Position numbers and translations under genes: made by a program. From the NCBI GenBank assembly GCA_022570795.1, contig JAKUDP010000013.1, forward strand, positions 372,001 through 436,000: a stretch of 64,000 nucleotides of DNA, read 5' to 3'. Origin of the DNA: Sphaerulina vaccinii. Lineage: Eukaryota > Ascomycota > Dothideomycetes > Mycosphaerellales > Mycosphaerellaceae. The notes below the pieces were generated by a model, which had not been told where the DNA came from, did not search any database, and saw nothing but the letters and a program-made list of their open reading frames with translations. Below are positions 1-11,291 of the stretch, one piece after another. Each line of letters opens with the position of its first letter. The stretch's first letter is position 1.

Positions 1-367
1 GTTCTAGTGAGGGTGCAGTCTTCGGCCGAGCTTAGAGAGAAGGTCGGTGGCGATATGGCCAGTGTGATTTGGATCACAGGCTGAGACATGATGTATGTTG
101 TTCTAGATCTGTTGTGTGAATGGAAGGTTTATGGGTGTTAACGAGTGTACTTGTATGCTTCAATTGAGTTCTTTTGAAGTCTAATGCCCACGTCAAACCA
201 TGGTACTGACTTCGTGTAAGCTCCACATGGCACTCTTTGTGGTCCAATGTGTCAGACATCTAAATATTCAACCTGGAAAACATCGAGAGCAGGTCTTGGC
301 GGCGCATATTGCATATTACATATTGCGCATTGGGATTTAATCCTTAACTTCCAGAGCGCTGATGATC
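1..367. other. Left-edge sequence, no gene recognised
   Basis: Only short overlapping open frames on both strands are present. None has a recognisable motif, a signal peptide or a splice pattern. It lies downstream of the minus-strand gene that ends at 368 and probably holds its 3' untranslated region. Confidence 0.5.
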
Positions 368-2164
368 TCATCTGGAAGGTCGGCATTGCTTCTCCCTCTG
401 TTCCTGCTGCCATCTCGAGAAGAGGACATCTTGGTCTGGTAGTTTTTGTCCACGTAGTATGTCCGCCCTGATAAGTGCGCTGTCGCTGTGAGGTGTGGCC
501 GCGATTGGCGCAGGGTGGCTAGCAACATAGTTCCTCTCACCCTCCTGGTTCGTTTCGTGTTGAACCTCCAACTCAAGCGGGTTATGGTCGTGTGTATCGC
601 TCGCGTCGATCCAGTATCGCTCTCTCTCCTTCTTGATATCGACATCTCCATTGACATCAAGCGATGTTGGATTCATGGCGTGCAACAGAATCTTCTCTCG
701 TCGCTTATGCATAGTGCTTCCGTCGATCAAAAGCCTAGTGTCGATATTGTGGAATTCATCACTATAGTCCCTGTATAAGCCGTGCATCCAGGTAGTAAGC
801 TCTTTTTCGCTTGTGAACTTTCCATCCACTATCAGCGTGTAGAGTGGGTGGTTCTCCTGAAGTTCCACTGGCATCCTCCAAAAGCGCCAAACGACGTTAT
901 CAACCCATTGCCTCCATCTTGCACTTGAGAAATCGTTGTTGGGGTTACGAAGTCTTGTCTTGGCGGACAGTTGTTCAAACAGTCCTCGCGCTTGTGCACA
1001 GACGACTTGAGCCTTCAGCCTCTGGTTGGCATTTTCCAGATCTGACAGAGCTGTCACCCTCGACTCTAATTGCTCGATGCGGCGGTCCTTGGCATCAAGC
1101 TTTTCTACAAGCCTGGTGTGGGCTTGCTGGTCTCTCTGTATGCCGTTGACAGGCCGGAGTTGTGCGAGGTCAGCCATAAGAGCGTGACATGGCTGAATAT
1201 TCTTCTCGGTGGATTCCATCCCCAGTTCGTGGCGGAATCGTGTCACACGTTCGCGTGTGATCGACCAGTATGGGTGGCTTTCGACGATGGTTGCTGACTT
1301 CAAGTGGATGACCATACGTTCGACATCCCATTCCAGAGCTGAGCCTGCTCCTGAGGCCCTGTAGTTTGAGTTTGTATCATCCGGACAGCCATCTTGTGCA
1401 AGGAGGTGTTCACATCGCACCCCATCAGCAATCAAGTGATAGTACTGGTGATAGATGGCCGCTGCGAAGACCGCCACGAATCTGGTCTCCATTTGCTTTA
1501 CGAAGACTCTCATGTTGGATTCGTAATGTTCGTGCGCCTGCTCGAAATCTTGCTGCATGGATCTGCCTACGTCGACCAAGAAAGGCTTCATCCACGTCGG
1601 TTCTTCCCCTCTCCTCAAACATCCCGTGTGTCCCTGCAAAGCAGGCAAGAACACATTGACAAAGCGATCAGTTGTGCCACTGTAGTCTGTGACCTGACAA
1701 CACAGGTCTCGTAGGACAAAGCTCCGCCACTTCGGATCGTGCAGACTTGGTACAGCGGTGCTTTCACTCTTCGACAGGTTGTGTGCAGCCACGCAGCTGT
1801 CGAAGTATTCTCTCAGGTCTGTTGTGTCGTCTTCTTCATTGAACAAAAGCTCATGGAAGTGTCGTGAAGTAGGTATCGAAGCATTGGCAGTAGTAGAGGT
1901 GCTCTTTTGTGTTTCGAAGGGACTATCCGGTACCTCGAGACGTTGCCTCTGGCGAGCAGGCTCATCGTCATGCTGGTCGAGGCTCGCTGATCGCTTAGTT
2001 CCGTGAGGGTGAGGTTGCTTGTCGAGGGCTGACATGTTCTGGTAACATGCCTTGCACCGAGTCCTACCACGCGAGGCAAGCTCACAGTGTGGAACGTTCG
2101 AAGCAGTACCTTTCCAGGTGATTGGCTTTTGACAGATTCCGCACTGGAAGCTGATCGTAATCAT
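368..2164 (-). CDS. Hypothetical protein with N-terminal CxxC...CxxC zinc-ribbon-like motif and coiled coil
   Basis: Single open frame of 598 aa; I do not recognise the family. The first 40 residues carry two CxxC pairs (C8/C11 and C37/C40), the spacing of a small zinc ribbon. A Ser/Thr/Arg-rich, probably disordered stretch follows to about residue 95. The middle is mixed alpha-helical in character, and a short coiled coil is likely near residues 345-390 (Leu/Glu/Arg heptads, for example RRIEQLESRV). The C-terminal quarter is charged. There is no signal peptide or membrane segment. A cysteine pair at the extreme N-terminus with a helical body could suit a DNA- or protein-binding factor, but that is inference. 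The ATG at 2164 is used because the first CxxC begins only seven residues later. Confidence 0.7.
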   Translation of the reverse strand: MITISFQCGICQKPITWKGTASNVPHCELASRGRTRCKACYQNMSALDKQPHPHGTKRSASLDQHDDEPARQRQRLEVPDSPFETQKSTSTTANASIPTSRHFHELLFNEEDDTTDLREYFDSCVAAHNLSKSESTAVPSLHDPKWRSFVLRDLCCQVTDYSGTTDRFVNVFLPALQGHTGCLRRGEEPTWMKPFLVDVGRSMQQDFEQAHEHYESNMRVFVKQMETRFVAVFAAAIYHQYYHLIADGVRCEHLLAQDGCPDDTNSNYRASGAGSALEWDVERMVIHLKSATIVESHPYWSITRERVTRFRHELGMESTEKNIQPCHALMADLAQLRPVNGIQRDQQAHTRLVEKLDAKDRRIEQLESRVTALSDLENANQRLKAQVVCAQARGLFEQLSAKTRLRNPNNDFSSARWRQWVDNVVWRFWRMPVELQENHPLYTLIVDGKFTSEKELTTWMHGLYRDYSDEFHNIDTRLLIDGSTMHKRREKILLHAMNPTSLDVNGDVDIKKERERYWIDASDTHDHNPLELEVQHETNQEGERNYVASHPAPIAATPHSDSALIRADILRGQKLPDQDVLFSRWQQEQREKQCRPSR

Positions 2165-3311
2165 ATCTTTGTTTGTATCGGTCCGGCCAGGAGGAAGTTC
2201 ACAGCAAGTCCGTTGATGTCTGAGTCGTACGTACAGCTAGTATCAAAGCCTGGTTGGTGCGGTCTCTGTTGAAGTGTCTGTAGGATGTTAGGATTATTAG
2301 TGTTCCGGTTCACCTTGAGCGAGGTTTGCAGACCACTTCAGCGAAAGCGTTTCGAAAGTGACTCTAGATCACCATAACGTGAGTAGCGCGGGTCAGTGAA
2401 GAGAAATGTCAGAGCTGTATGATCTGTAGCCGCCGTGAAGGGGTGCTTCAGCGCGTTGCAGCACTCTCATGGGCTTGGAACATCAAGCCGGCCTGAGACA
2501 TTTTAAGAGTGCGTGATTCAATCACCATGGTCTTACCACTCAAAAGAATGGTCCCGAAATAGTCATCTCGGACAAAGCTCTGGCGACGACTGTTCGTGCC
2601 ATTGCGCAGCTTCCCTTCCGCGCAAGTGCCACTGCCTTCATGAACTGCCATAGCGGTGAGGGTCGAAAGCGGTAGTCATTGGCCACTGGCTGGTGTCGAA
2701 TAGTCAAGTCGTCATCGCGTTCCCTGAATCCTCGTTTTCTGGGCCAGTCAGATTCCTTTGAGCATATGCATAGCGAAGACTTTGAGGATTTGGGGAAGTC
2801 TGTCGGTTTAGTGAAAGGAGAAAGTGTGGTCGGGAGAGTTGTGAAAGTCTCTTTCGGCTTCGTGGATAACAAGGATGTCCCACAAGAGCGTGTGTACGTC
2901 ACTGCGGCAGAAATGCAAGTCCACACACTTACGTTACACGTGGCTCTGTGGCCTGACCTGAACAATATATGGCCTCCATCTGATGTGCCTATGGCTGGCA
3001 AGGAGACCAGGACTATTAATTCCTGCGAAGAACAAAGGAACATCCCTTTGCTGCCGATTGGGAGAATTGAAGTGGAAGGATGTGAGCGAGGCAGTTGTTT
3101 AAGTCGCTAGCTAGGTGTTGTTCCTCAAATTCATATCCTCATGCAACGCTGCTTTTTCCTTGTTCGAAACCAGAGATCAATGATATGTAGTCCTCGGAAG
3201 GAGTAGTCCTCTGGCGCCAACGCTTCGTTCCAATGCTATTACCACTCAGCGCATTACTTATCAAGCCTACGTGATGAGCTAGGAATTCGTGGAGGCTTGG
3301 GGTGATCGAAG
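2165..3311. other. Intergenic, no supported gene
   Basis: Two overlapping frames are open on opposite strands (2679-3110 plus, 143 aa; 2540-3043 minus, 167 aa). Neither shows a family motif, signal peptide or intron signals. The plus frame has a somewhat more protein-like valine/lysine-rich stretch but cannot be supported as a gene from sequence alone. Confidence 0.4.
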
Positions 3312-3951
3312 CTAGACTGTAGCCTCTGGTGTGGTGCCACGGCAGACAACTCCATTGACGTTGGCGTCCGTTTGCAAACGGTTGGTGGTACCCTTTAGGT
3401 AGCAGGTGCTGACATCATTGCGGTACTGGGCAGTGGTGCACCTGGGGTCACGACTGCATTCTTGAGCGCAGCGTTGAAAGCCTCGAGGACCAGGGAAGCG
3501 GACTTCGCGGATATTGCCTCCACTATCGGAAAGGTCAGCCAGGATCACTGCTAAGGTGAAAGGGGGACTTACAGCCTGGTTTGGCCACACTCCGAGACAC
3601 AGGTAGTGCCAGGAACTGTCTGGCCGTTGGCGCACTCACGGCAGAGCACACTGTCGACGATCATGCTTGGATTTGGATCGTTGATGAAGTTCTTTAAGAA
3701 GCAGACCCTGTTATCCGACCTGTACTGCGCTGTCAAGCAACGTGGGTCGTCGGCACAAGCCTGAGCACAAGCAGCGTAGTTGGGGAGTGCGCGCATCTCG
3801 TAGTCTCCTCCGGACGGGTTGTCGAGCATTCGGCAGTGCAGGTAGATCCAGCCGGGAAAGTCATGCCATTGACGTTAGGACAGGTGGCTGGTTCAATAAC
3901 CAAAGCGCTGGCAGTGTATGCTGCAGCTAGGAAGACGGCGGACAAGAGCAT
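3312..3951 (-). pseudogene. Secreted two-module cysteine-rich (PAN/apple-like) protein with a one-base frame break
   Basis: The 5' frame begins MLLSAVFLAAAYTASA, a clear signal peptide. Two similar modules follow, each with a C-x4-G..T/V-P-G-T/S-T-C-x3-C start and a core of the form C-A-Q-x-C-x2-D-P-R-C-x-T-A-Q-Y-R, resembling fungal PAN/apple-type repeats. Module 2 is interrupted by a 50-nt phase-2 intron (3523-3572, GTAAGT...GATAG). In module 1 the frame changes near 3820-3825, exactly where module 2 has its intron. The protein reads through only if one base is supplied, and exon lengths 379 + 211 = 590 are one short of a multiple of three. So this is a real frameshift, an imprecise intron loss, or a sequence error. 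If repaired it would be about 196 aa, secreted and disulfide-rich, possibly carbohydrate- or protein-binding at the cell surface. Confidence 0.6.
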
Positions 3952-5630
3952 GCTGGCGATTCTGTCAATGAATCAGCCTGAGATTATATGGTTGAGTGAG
4001 TGCTCAGTGCTCATGGCAGTGATTCTTAGTCTCATTTGTACACTTTCACGGCCAAGTGCCATTGCTTATTTGCCAACGCGAGACACGAGGTCTCCACGCG
4101 GAGACGTTCTTGTGCGCTATGCCTTTCGGGCAGTTTTGGCTGCGACGAGGAGCTACGATTGATCTATGCGACATAGCTGCAGGTGGACATCTTGAGGGTG
4201 AATGTGCCCAGTCGGCCATGATTCGAGAGTCAGCAATTCTCCGCTCGAAGACCACAGACTGAGGCTGGCGGGATTGCAGTTAATCGATCTCCTGATTCTT
4301 CTCACGTCAGAACAATGCATACAGCATCTGACACTGTCAGCCTTTCATTGCGATAGCTTGCTCCGGTGTGAAGAGTGCAATCGGTTGGCACCAGTCTTGT
4401 CATAGCAGCGTGAAAGGCGATCGTAGCCAGAAGCAGCTTGAATTTTCTCCATCGCGCAAAGCTCTTGCTATCTGTGCATCTCGATTCAGCAATAGAGTCG
4501 GAGCCACGTGAGCATGCTGTTGTACAGGGTGGCTCGACAGCAGACAATCGGATCGGCTCAGTGCTCCAGATATCTCTCACTTTCGCTTAACATACACGCA
4601 TGCAGTCTGGCTGAAATGATATGATTGAGGTGGCTTGCGCGGGCAGCATTGGCCAACGACATTGGCAACGCCATATAAGGCAGCCAAGGAGCCATAAGTG
4701 CCGTTCGTGAAGAAATTACGCTTCCCCAGCTTCCCCAGAGTCCTTCAGGAACTGTGGACAGCCACGTGGAGAGACGGCAAGACCGCTCCTCTGGAGATCG
4801 TTCCTGATCCTTCTGCCTCGCGTAAGCTCGCGGTACAGCACAACAGCGTTGTCTTGAGTCTTGAGTCTTGAGTCCGCTCGAGCGCCAACCTTGGGAGGCA
4901 CGATGGGCTTGACGACAGGCCAGGTCCAGCTTCTGTTTATCGTCACGCCTTTTTGCCCACACGGCTCTCCTTGGCCACAAGAAGGGACAAATGTGGTGGG
5001 TGACCTGATGAACAGGAATGCGATCAAGACGCAAGCGGCAAGCGAGGAGGAAGAAGAGGATGGTTAGAGTTCTCGGTATCGGCTGATGTGCTTGGCGGGC
5101 AAAATCAAGCGATGCGACGATGCACTTTGACTTCACCATCATCGTCAACGATGAATGTCCTCTGGTGAAAAGGAATTCCTCGGGTTCAGGTGGTAGTAAC
5201 TCATGCTCTGACATATATGCATCTCGAAACGACATCTACTTGTCCAGGATCAGACATCTTCCACCTTGCCGGCTCTACCGACCTTGTCTGCCGAAAACTC
5301 AATCCCAGCCGCAGATCTGGGTATCAAACCACATCCTCATACCAGAAACAGTTCTTTGCGCGTTCTCATATGCTCCGAAACCGGTATCTCGCACGCATTC
5401 GGTGTGTTCGGCATCATGCTCTCGCCATTCACTGAGCACGAACGCTGGTGCGCAAATGTGACCGGTCCGACTAGTGTTTGTGACACCAGATGGACGCGGT
5501 ATGGATGATCGGTAGGTATGTGAGTGCTACGGAGGAATTTGGTATGAAGATGAGGTGTACTGCTTGAGCGTGTATACTTCCCTCATCTTCGCCATTCCGA
5601 TTAAGCTCGACTCTCCTCGAACACGAGAAG
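3952..5630. other. Long intergenic region, no supported gene
   Basis: Several open frames overlap on both strands (the longest is 4558-5235 minus, 225 aa). They are Arg/Ser/Pro-rich with no domain, no signal peptide and no consistent splice sites, so they look like chance frames. The right part must hold the promoter of the MFS gene starting at 5631. A heptamer repeat lies inside (4853-4873). Confidence 0.45.
4853..4873. repeat. Short tandem repeat, heptamer x3
   Basis: The heptamer CTTGAGT occurs three times in direct succession in non-coding sequence. It is a minor slippage-type repeat with no visible function. Confidence 0.8.
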
Positions 5631-7049
5631 ATGACTACAATGACAGATCGCAGGATGTCAATCGAAAGCAGCAAGTGCTCACCAGAAGACACGCCATATA
5701 CCTCGCACGCACCTTCCCTGCACGATGTCGAGAAACAAGATCAGAACAATCCCCGACTACCACATGCATTCGAACTAGGAGGACCATTGACGATCTCACC
5801 TTCCCATCTTTCGCAGCCAGCAACGCCCTACATACCTGATGGCGGCGTTACAGCATGGGTACAAGTCCTCTGTGGCTTCTTCATGTTCTTTAACTCATGG
5901 GGCCTTATCAACACGTTCGGAGTCTTCCAGGTCTACTATACCTCCACTCTGCTCATCTCCTCGAGTACCTCTGCGATATCCTGGATCGGCTCCATAGAGG
6001 CTTTTCTTCTCTGTTGCAGTACCATCTTTGCTGGCCCACTCTTCGATCGCGGACACGTGCGACCTCTAGTATTCCTGGGCACATTTCTAGTGGTCTTAGG
6101 CTTGATGACGACATCCCTTTGCACGTCGTACTGGCAACTTATGCTGGCCCAAGGGCTCTGTACAGGCATAGGTCAAGGGCTCCTGTTCATCACAAGCATC
6201 GCGATCATACCGACGTATTTCTCTACGAGGAGAAGTTTCGCTTTGGGGCTGGCCGCAAGCGGGTCCAGTCTTGGCGGCGTTGTGTATACCATACTCTTTC
6301 ACAGACTTATGGATACGCATCATATATCCTTTGGCTGGACGACTAGAGCATTGGGCTTCGTGGCGCTAATCACGCTACTGCCATCTTGCTTTCTTCTACG
6401 ACCACGCAAGACTGCTACCCCACTTGCGAAGCGCCGAGTCATCGACTTCTCCGGCTTCAGAGAGCTGCCATTCACGCTCTTCAGCTTGGCGTCCTTCGTC
6501 GGCTTCATCGGGCTCTACATCCCCTTCTTCTACATAAGCACCTTCGCAGCCACCGAAGCTGGGCTGGACGAGGAGCTGGCGTTCTACATGCTACCTATCC
6601 TCTCCGCCGGGTCTGTCCTCGGGCGAATTGCACCATCATTTGTCGCAGACTTCGTTGGACCACTTAATGTGCTATCACTTTGCACTCTGATCGCCGGGTT
6701 TCTTGGCCTCTGCTGGGTGGCTATCACATCTTCGTCGACAGTGGTAGCGCTCGTAATCTGGTCTTTGCTGTATGGAGCTTTTAGTGGCGCATTCGTGTCG
6801 CTGCAACCAAGCACGGTGGTGAGCATTACTGATGATATGAGCATTGTTGGTGGCAGACTAGGGATGAACACATTCTGCGCTGCGCTAGGGTTACTCATTG
6901 GAACACCTATTGCTGGTGTCTTGTTGGAGAAAGACCCAAGCTGGCTCGGTTTGCAGGTCTTCTGTGGTGCGGCACTGTTCCTCAGCGGAGGTCTCATCAT
7001 CGCCACAAGATGGTCAAGAGTGGGTATGAGACTGTGTGCACGATCATGA
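5631..7049 (+). CDS. MFS transporter, monocarboxylate-transporter (MCT) type
   Basis: 472 aa, uninterrupted. A hydrophilic N-terminus of about 65 residues is followed by the MCT signature region PDGGVTAWVQVLCGFF and then about twelve hydrophobic segments. Other family marks are the start of TM1 (NSWGLINTFGVFQVYY), the loop after TM2 (AGPLFDRGHVRPL) and the TM4 region (GLCTGIGQGLLF). A central basic loop (RPRKTATPLAKRR) separates the two six-helix halves. Family members carry monocarboxylates, riboflavin or related small solutes across the plasma membrane by proton symport; the substrate cannot be read from sequence. The start is MTTMTDRR; a second Met three codons later would give nearly the same protein. 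The gene is followed on the same strand by an unrelated ankyrin gene. Confidence 0.93.
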   Translation: MTTMTDRRMSIESSKCSPEDTPYTSHAPSLHDVEKQDQNNPRLPHAFELGGPLTISPSHLSQPATPYIPDGGVTAWVQVLCGFFMFFNSWGLINTFGVFQVYYTSTLLISSSTSAISWIGSIEAFLLCCSTIFAGPLFDRGHVRPLVFLGTFLVVLGLMTTSLCTSYWQLMLAQGLCTGIGQGLLFITSIAIIPTYFSTRRSFALGLAASGSSLGGVVYTILFHRLMDTHHISFGWTTRALGFVALITLLPSCFLLRPRKTATPLAKRRVIDFSGFRELPFTLFSLASFVGFIGLYIPFFYISTFAATEAGLDEELAFYMLPILSAGSVLGRIAPSFVADFVGPLNVLSLCTLIAGFLGLCWVAITSSSTVVALVIWSLLYGAFSGAFVSLQPSTVVSITDDMSIVGGRLGMNTFCAALGLLIGTPIAGVLLEKDPSWLGLQVFCGAALFLSGGLIIATRWSRVGMRLCARS

Positions 7050-7296
7050 AAATTATATTGCAAAACTATGCTATACCACGAATCGCAACGCGGCAATAAT
7101 CCAAGATCCAGACATGTCAGAGAAGTCGACTAACGCTATTGATGATGCACTAGGCGGCCAACCAATGGGGCGTCTTTTCGGGCACCTTTGCAGGAAGAGG
7201 CCGCCCTCTAGCCGCCTGCATGAGAAGCGGGTCTTCCAGCCTTGTCGCGAGGACCTGACTACTTCCTTGCGCAAGCATCTTCCATGAAAAGCATGA

Positions 7297-8826
7297 ATGA
7301 CCAGCATGGTCAGTGATGAGACTACGGAGAGCAGTCGTAGTGCCCGATCTTCTCTTTCAGGTCAAAGCAGCCACAGTAGTGTCCACTCTGGTACTTCAGC
7401 TACTGGAAGTGCACGCCAGCATAATGGCGACATCTATGGCGATGTATACAATAACGGTGCGTTCATCGTGGCATATCATACCTGATTGCGCTAACAGCTG
7501 CTAGTGAACACAACCAACAGATCAGAGTCCCATTTGTACTCATGGCTACCATGGCGTAGGCCTGATGCGCAGACGTTGAAGGATCTGTTCGAAGCGGCCG
7601 AGCATGACCAGCTGCCTAGACTATTGAAGGCCATACGTACTGGTGTAAACATTGATATTACCAACAAAGATGATTTGACAGCTTTGCATATGGCTGCTCG
7701 CGGCGGTTCACTTTCAGTGGCGCGGACTCTTCTGGATGAAGGCGCGGATCCCAGTCCACAGGCACAGGAAACTACCCTCACTCCGTTGATGTATGCCGCA
7801 AAAAGTGGTCACTCGGATATGATCGAACTGCTACTTGAATACAAAGCACCACTCGAAAGACATTGCGTTGTCAGAGCAGCTGGACGTCAGCGGCAAGCAT
7901 TCAGCGCGCTGGGACTGGCAGTCTCAGCAGGGCACGACGATGCCGCGAGAGCTCTTCTCAAACATGGCGCTGCCACAAGTCCAAGAGCATCTCGAGGTCG
8001 AATCAGCTACTGTCCCACTCTGTGGTTAGCTGTGAAGCATCGGAGGATCGACTCAATAGGCACTCTAGTTGGGTTCGGAGCAGATGTCCACGCAGCATGC
8101 CCAACGAAGGTTGCACAAATCGCGGGCCTTCTAACGCCATCCCATGACAGCACTCATCCTCCGATGCTTTGTACACTGGACGTGGCGATACTATGCAGTG
8201 ATGACAGGATCATTGCTACACTTATACAACATGGCGCGAGCAGATTTGGGCTCCCCTTCCAGGATCATACGCCCTTGCACTTAGCCGCAGAACACGAACG
8301 ATTGGCGGCACTTGACTACTTGCTTGATCATGGCGTGTCCATCGAACATTCTCCGTCAAGCAACGGCCGTACGGCTCTTCATTGTGCGGCAAGCAAGGGA
8401 GCCATCACATCGATCGCACACCTACTCCGTCGTGGAGCTAACATAGAAGCCCTGGACGAACAAGGTGCCACGCCGCTTCATTGGGCAGTACGATCTGGAC
8501 AGAAACCAGCAATTCAAAGTCTACTGGATTTCGGCGCGAAGCCCAATGTGGCAGAGAGATCGTGTGGATTCACTCCATTCCATGAAGCAGTCGTGCCACA
8601 TTACAACAACGATGCAGATGTATTGGAGCTTCTGACTTCAAGAGGTGCTGACGCAGATATAGAGGATCGATATGGGAAGACTGCTTTGGACCGGGCGAAA
8701 GAGCTGTGGGCAGCCATTAGCAACACGGATGCTCGCAAGAAGAAGGTGCTCGACATTCTCGAACTGTACTGCGGCGATCCTTGGATGAGTACACCAAATC
8801 CGGAGTGGTTCAAACCACTACCGTGA
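7297..8826 (+). CDS. Ankyrin-repeat protein (two exons)
   Basis: Exons 7297-7456 and 7505-8826 are joined across a 48-nt intron (GTGCGT donor, GCTAAC branch point, TGCTAG acceptor) to give 493 aa. The N-terminal 55 residues are Ser-rich and end in GDIYGDVYNN. The rest is ankyrin repeats: units of about 33 residues such as LTALHMAARGGSLSVARTLL, TPLHLAAEHERLAALDYLL, TALHCAASKGAITSIAHLL and TPLHWAVRSGQKPAIQSLL, spanning roughly residues 85-460. The protein ends soon after the last repeat. There is no catalytic domain, signal peptide or membrane segment, so the expected role is a cytosolic or nuclear protein-binding scaffold. The Ser-rich head with a GDxYGxVxN-like motif resembles heads of fungal proteins that couple a short N-terminal module to ankyrin repeats, but I cannot name it. 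Confidence 0.88.
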
Positions 8827-8953
8827 TCCTCCAGCATCAACCAAGACCCCCATGTAACTGGCTCGAGAAAGTCTCGAAATTATATTATACACAATGATAG
8901 GATATTTTCTCCATGTACCTTACTTTCTGTACCAAGATGTGCCAATTAGGTCA

Positions 8954-11291
8954 TCACAACCACCTGCTTACGAGGCTGACCAGACTTGCAATACTCCAGA
9001 CTTTGATTGTGCTGTTTCTAACCCTCTCGCCTTCGCCCTTCACCTCCTGTCCATCCCTCGCAGCAGACACCATAATGAACTGTCCAATTCCAGGAACACC
9101 GTCAACCACAACATAGACAACGTATGGTCCAGGTGGTGCGAGACTACTGTTAGATGGCATCGTCACTTCGATCTTCTGCTTCGCCTCGCCAACCTTGAAC
9201 CCTTCACAATCCAAGAACAACATCCTATGCCCCATGTGCAAAGAATGAGTGACAAAGCCGCCGTGATACAACGCAACTTTCACCTCCTTCGCATCATCCG
9301 GAGCCGTAAATATCACCTCAAACTTCGACCCATCGGCACTCAACCTCAGAGTCGAAAGTACAACAGCTCCTGGTCTCTTGGACTCATCGGCCAGATAACC
9401 AGGCGTATAGATCTCAACTCGGAATTCCGTCACAAACGGGTTCTCCTGGCTAGCCTCTAGCACAGGCATTTGGACAGGATTATTCCCAGCTATCATTACT
9501 GTGCCATCGAGCAGTAGTAGTGCCACGGAATGGTAAAGTCTCGGGATTGTGCTGTTGGCTCCAGTCGTCCAGCGTTCACCAAGTTTCGCACTGGGGTCGT
9601 AAAGGAGAGCTTCCAGTGTAGGTGAAGTAGCTAGACCAAAGCCTTGAGCACCAATGTTCGCACCGTTCAGCCATAGGACTGTGCCATCGGGTAGGAGAGT
9701 GGCTTCGACCATCGTGCGACCTTGGGGCATACTGTCCATTTCCCAATCCGGTTCCGCGTCTGAGCTGAGGGGCTGGATGCGGCCGCAAGAAGGATCTGTA
9801 GGTGATGTGATGTCTTGATAGGCGCCACCGCCGCAGATGAGAATCTCTGGAGCCCAGTTGTTCTCTGAACTGAGAGGTAGCATGACTGAGCCGCCGGTAT
9901 TAGGATATGTGCGGTAGTCGCCTGGAAGGTCGGAGAAGCTTTTGATAGTGCTGTTTGAGGAGACGTTGAAGATCTCTGAGGATTTGGATGTGAAGACGAA
10001 GAGGGAGCCATCGGACAGGAGGTGCAAGAACGGATACATGTAGTATGGTTGTGTTTTGACGAGTATGTCCATCGGAATTGACTGTCCGTGTGTGATGCCG
10101 TTCTTATCGAGGACCTCGTATGTCGGATTGTTGTTGGCATTCTGAGCTGGATCAAGGCCATTGAGACTTCCTGAGGCCACGAAAATGGTACCATCGGGCA
10201 TGGTCTGAACACTGGGATACCAGCGAGCTGTGTTGAGCTGATTACCAGGCTCACTCCAGTCTTGGCCATTGAGCGAGCCATCAGCTGCTGAGCGTGTCAT
10301 ATATCGCAAACCGCGCCATCCATCAGTGACAGTAGGATCGAGCCAAGACAAATTGCTATTCCCGCCGACTGCCAAAAGCGTCCCATTCTCCAGGAAAGCA
10401 CCGCCCGCACAAAAGGCGTTCGTCTTGTAAGCAAGCGGCACAGCTACATTCGTAGCAGGATCGTACTCGGAACTATATGCATAGTACCCATCAGACAGCT
10501 TGAGATGTGTATAGTTCTCCACCTTATCCAGGAACACAACTCGACCATTCGGCATGAGCGCTGCATGCATAGCTGGTACTCCGGAGTCTCCCACGACCTT
10601 GAAAGAGCCTGGTCTTGCATTGACAGGCGCAAAAGAGGGTCCTGGAACCGGAACACTTGGTGCTTGATAGCAAGGTCCAGACTGGCAACCATCGCCACAG
10701 TGACCAGTCAAATTGCCACAGAAGCCATACATCGAGCAGCAGCTACCGAAATGCCAGTTGCCGCAGATCGCGTTATTGTTGTTCGCTCCGCAAGTGCCAT
10801 CTGATGTGATAGGGCCTGTGGGTTCAGGGGAGGCTGCGGTAGTGGTCTGTTGTCCTAGTGTTGGCTCGTTGTCGAGCATCTGGAGCCTCTCGAGCTCTGC
10901 CGGAGGAATTATGCTCGTCTTGCAATTGGCACCCCTTGGGCCACAGAAGCCGAAGCCTGGGCTCAAGGTTTGGGACTGAGGAATGCGTGGTGCGATGGTG
11001 ACCGGAGTGCCTGTTCCGGGTATCACTGGTGCCTCGTTGTCGAGCATCTCGCCGCTTGCGAGCTCGGATTCAACTGATGTCGGGGCAGGAAGGCATCTGT
11101 ACCGCAGTCAGCAGACCTTCCACCCAGCGGGAGCAGTGTGTTCTCAACATATTGTTTCTCAGGCAAATCTGACCTCGGAGACAGCCAGGAGAACCCTCGC
11201 GAGCATAGTCGCAGCTCGGCTGGACGTAGTCGAAAATAATGTTCGCGTCCGCAACTGTGACAGCAAGCAGTAGGGAATAGAAGGTCTTCAT
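8954..11291 (-). CDS. Secreted glyoxal oxidase-like copper radical oxidase (AA5_1) with CBM18 chitin-binding module
   Basis: Best model is exons 11149-11291 and 8954-11096 with a 52-nt intron (GTTGAG donor, GCTGAC branch, GGTACAG acceptor), 761 aa. It opens with a signal peptide (MKTFYSLLLAVTVADA), then a four-cysteine segment typical of these enzymes, a linker, a hevein-type CBM18 at residues 150-190 (eight Cys, core SCCSMYGFCG), and the seven-bladed oxidase domain. Radical-site residues are present: Cys277 (FCAGG) and Tyr341 (RWYPS), expected to form the thioether Cys-Tyr cofactor, plus Tyr569-His570 (RLYHS) and His665 (THSLHMGHR) as copper ligands. The family oxidises aldehydes or alcohols and yields hydrogen peroxide outside the cell. 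The C-terminus ends in a short hydrophobic stretch (WSIASLVSLVSRWL), possibly a GPI signal. The linker contains MLDNE twice. The substrate is unknown. Confidence 0.92.

Noticed and set aside
4558..5235. Minus-strand open frame of 225 codons
   Set aside because: No domain, signal peptide or splice logic, and Arg/Ser-rich composition; overlapping frames on both strands are equally open.
11053..11148. Alternative 43-nt intron for the glyoxal oxidase ending at CATCAG
   Set aside because: It would place the branch-like CTGAC near the donor and lose the conserved Cys (CLPAP) before the linker. The 52-nt intron has a proper branch point and restores the four-cysteine segment.
5631..11291. Secondary-metabolite gene cluster around the MFS gene
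   Set aside because: No polyketide synthase, NRPS, terpene cyclase, P450 or cluster-type transcription factor in the window.
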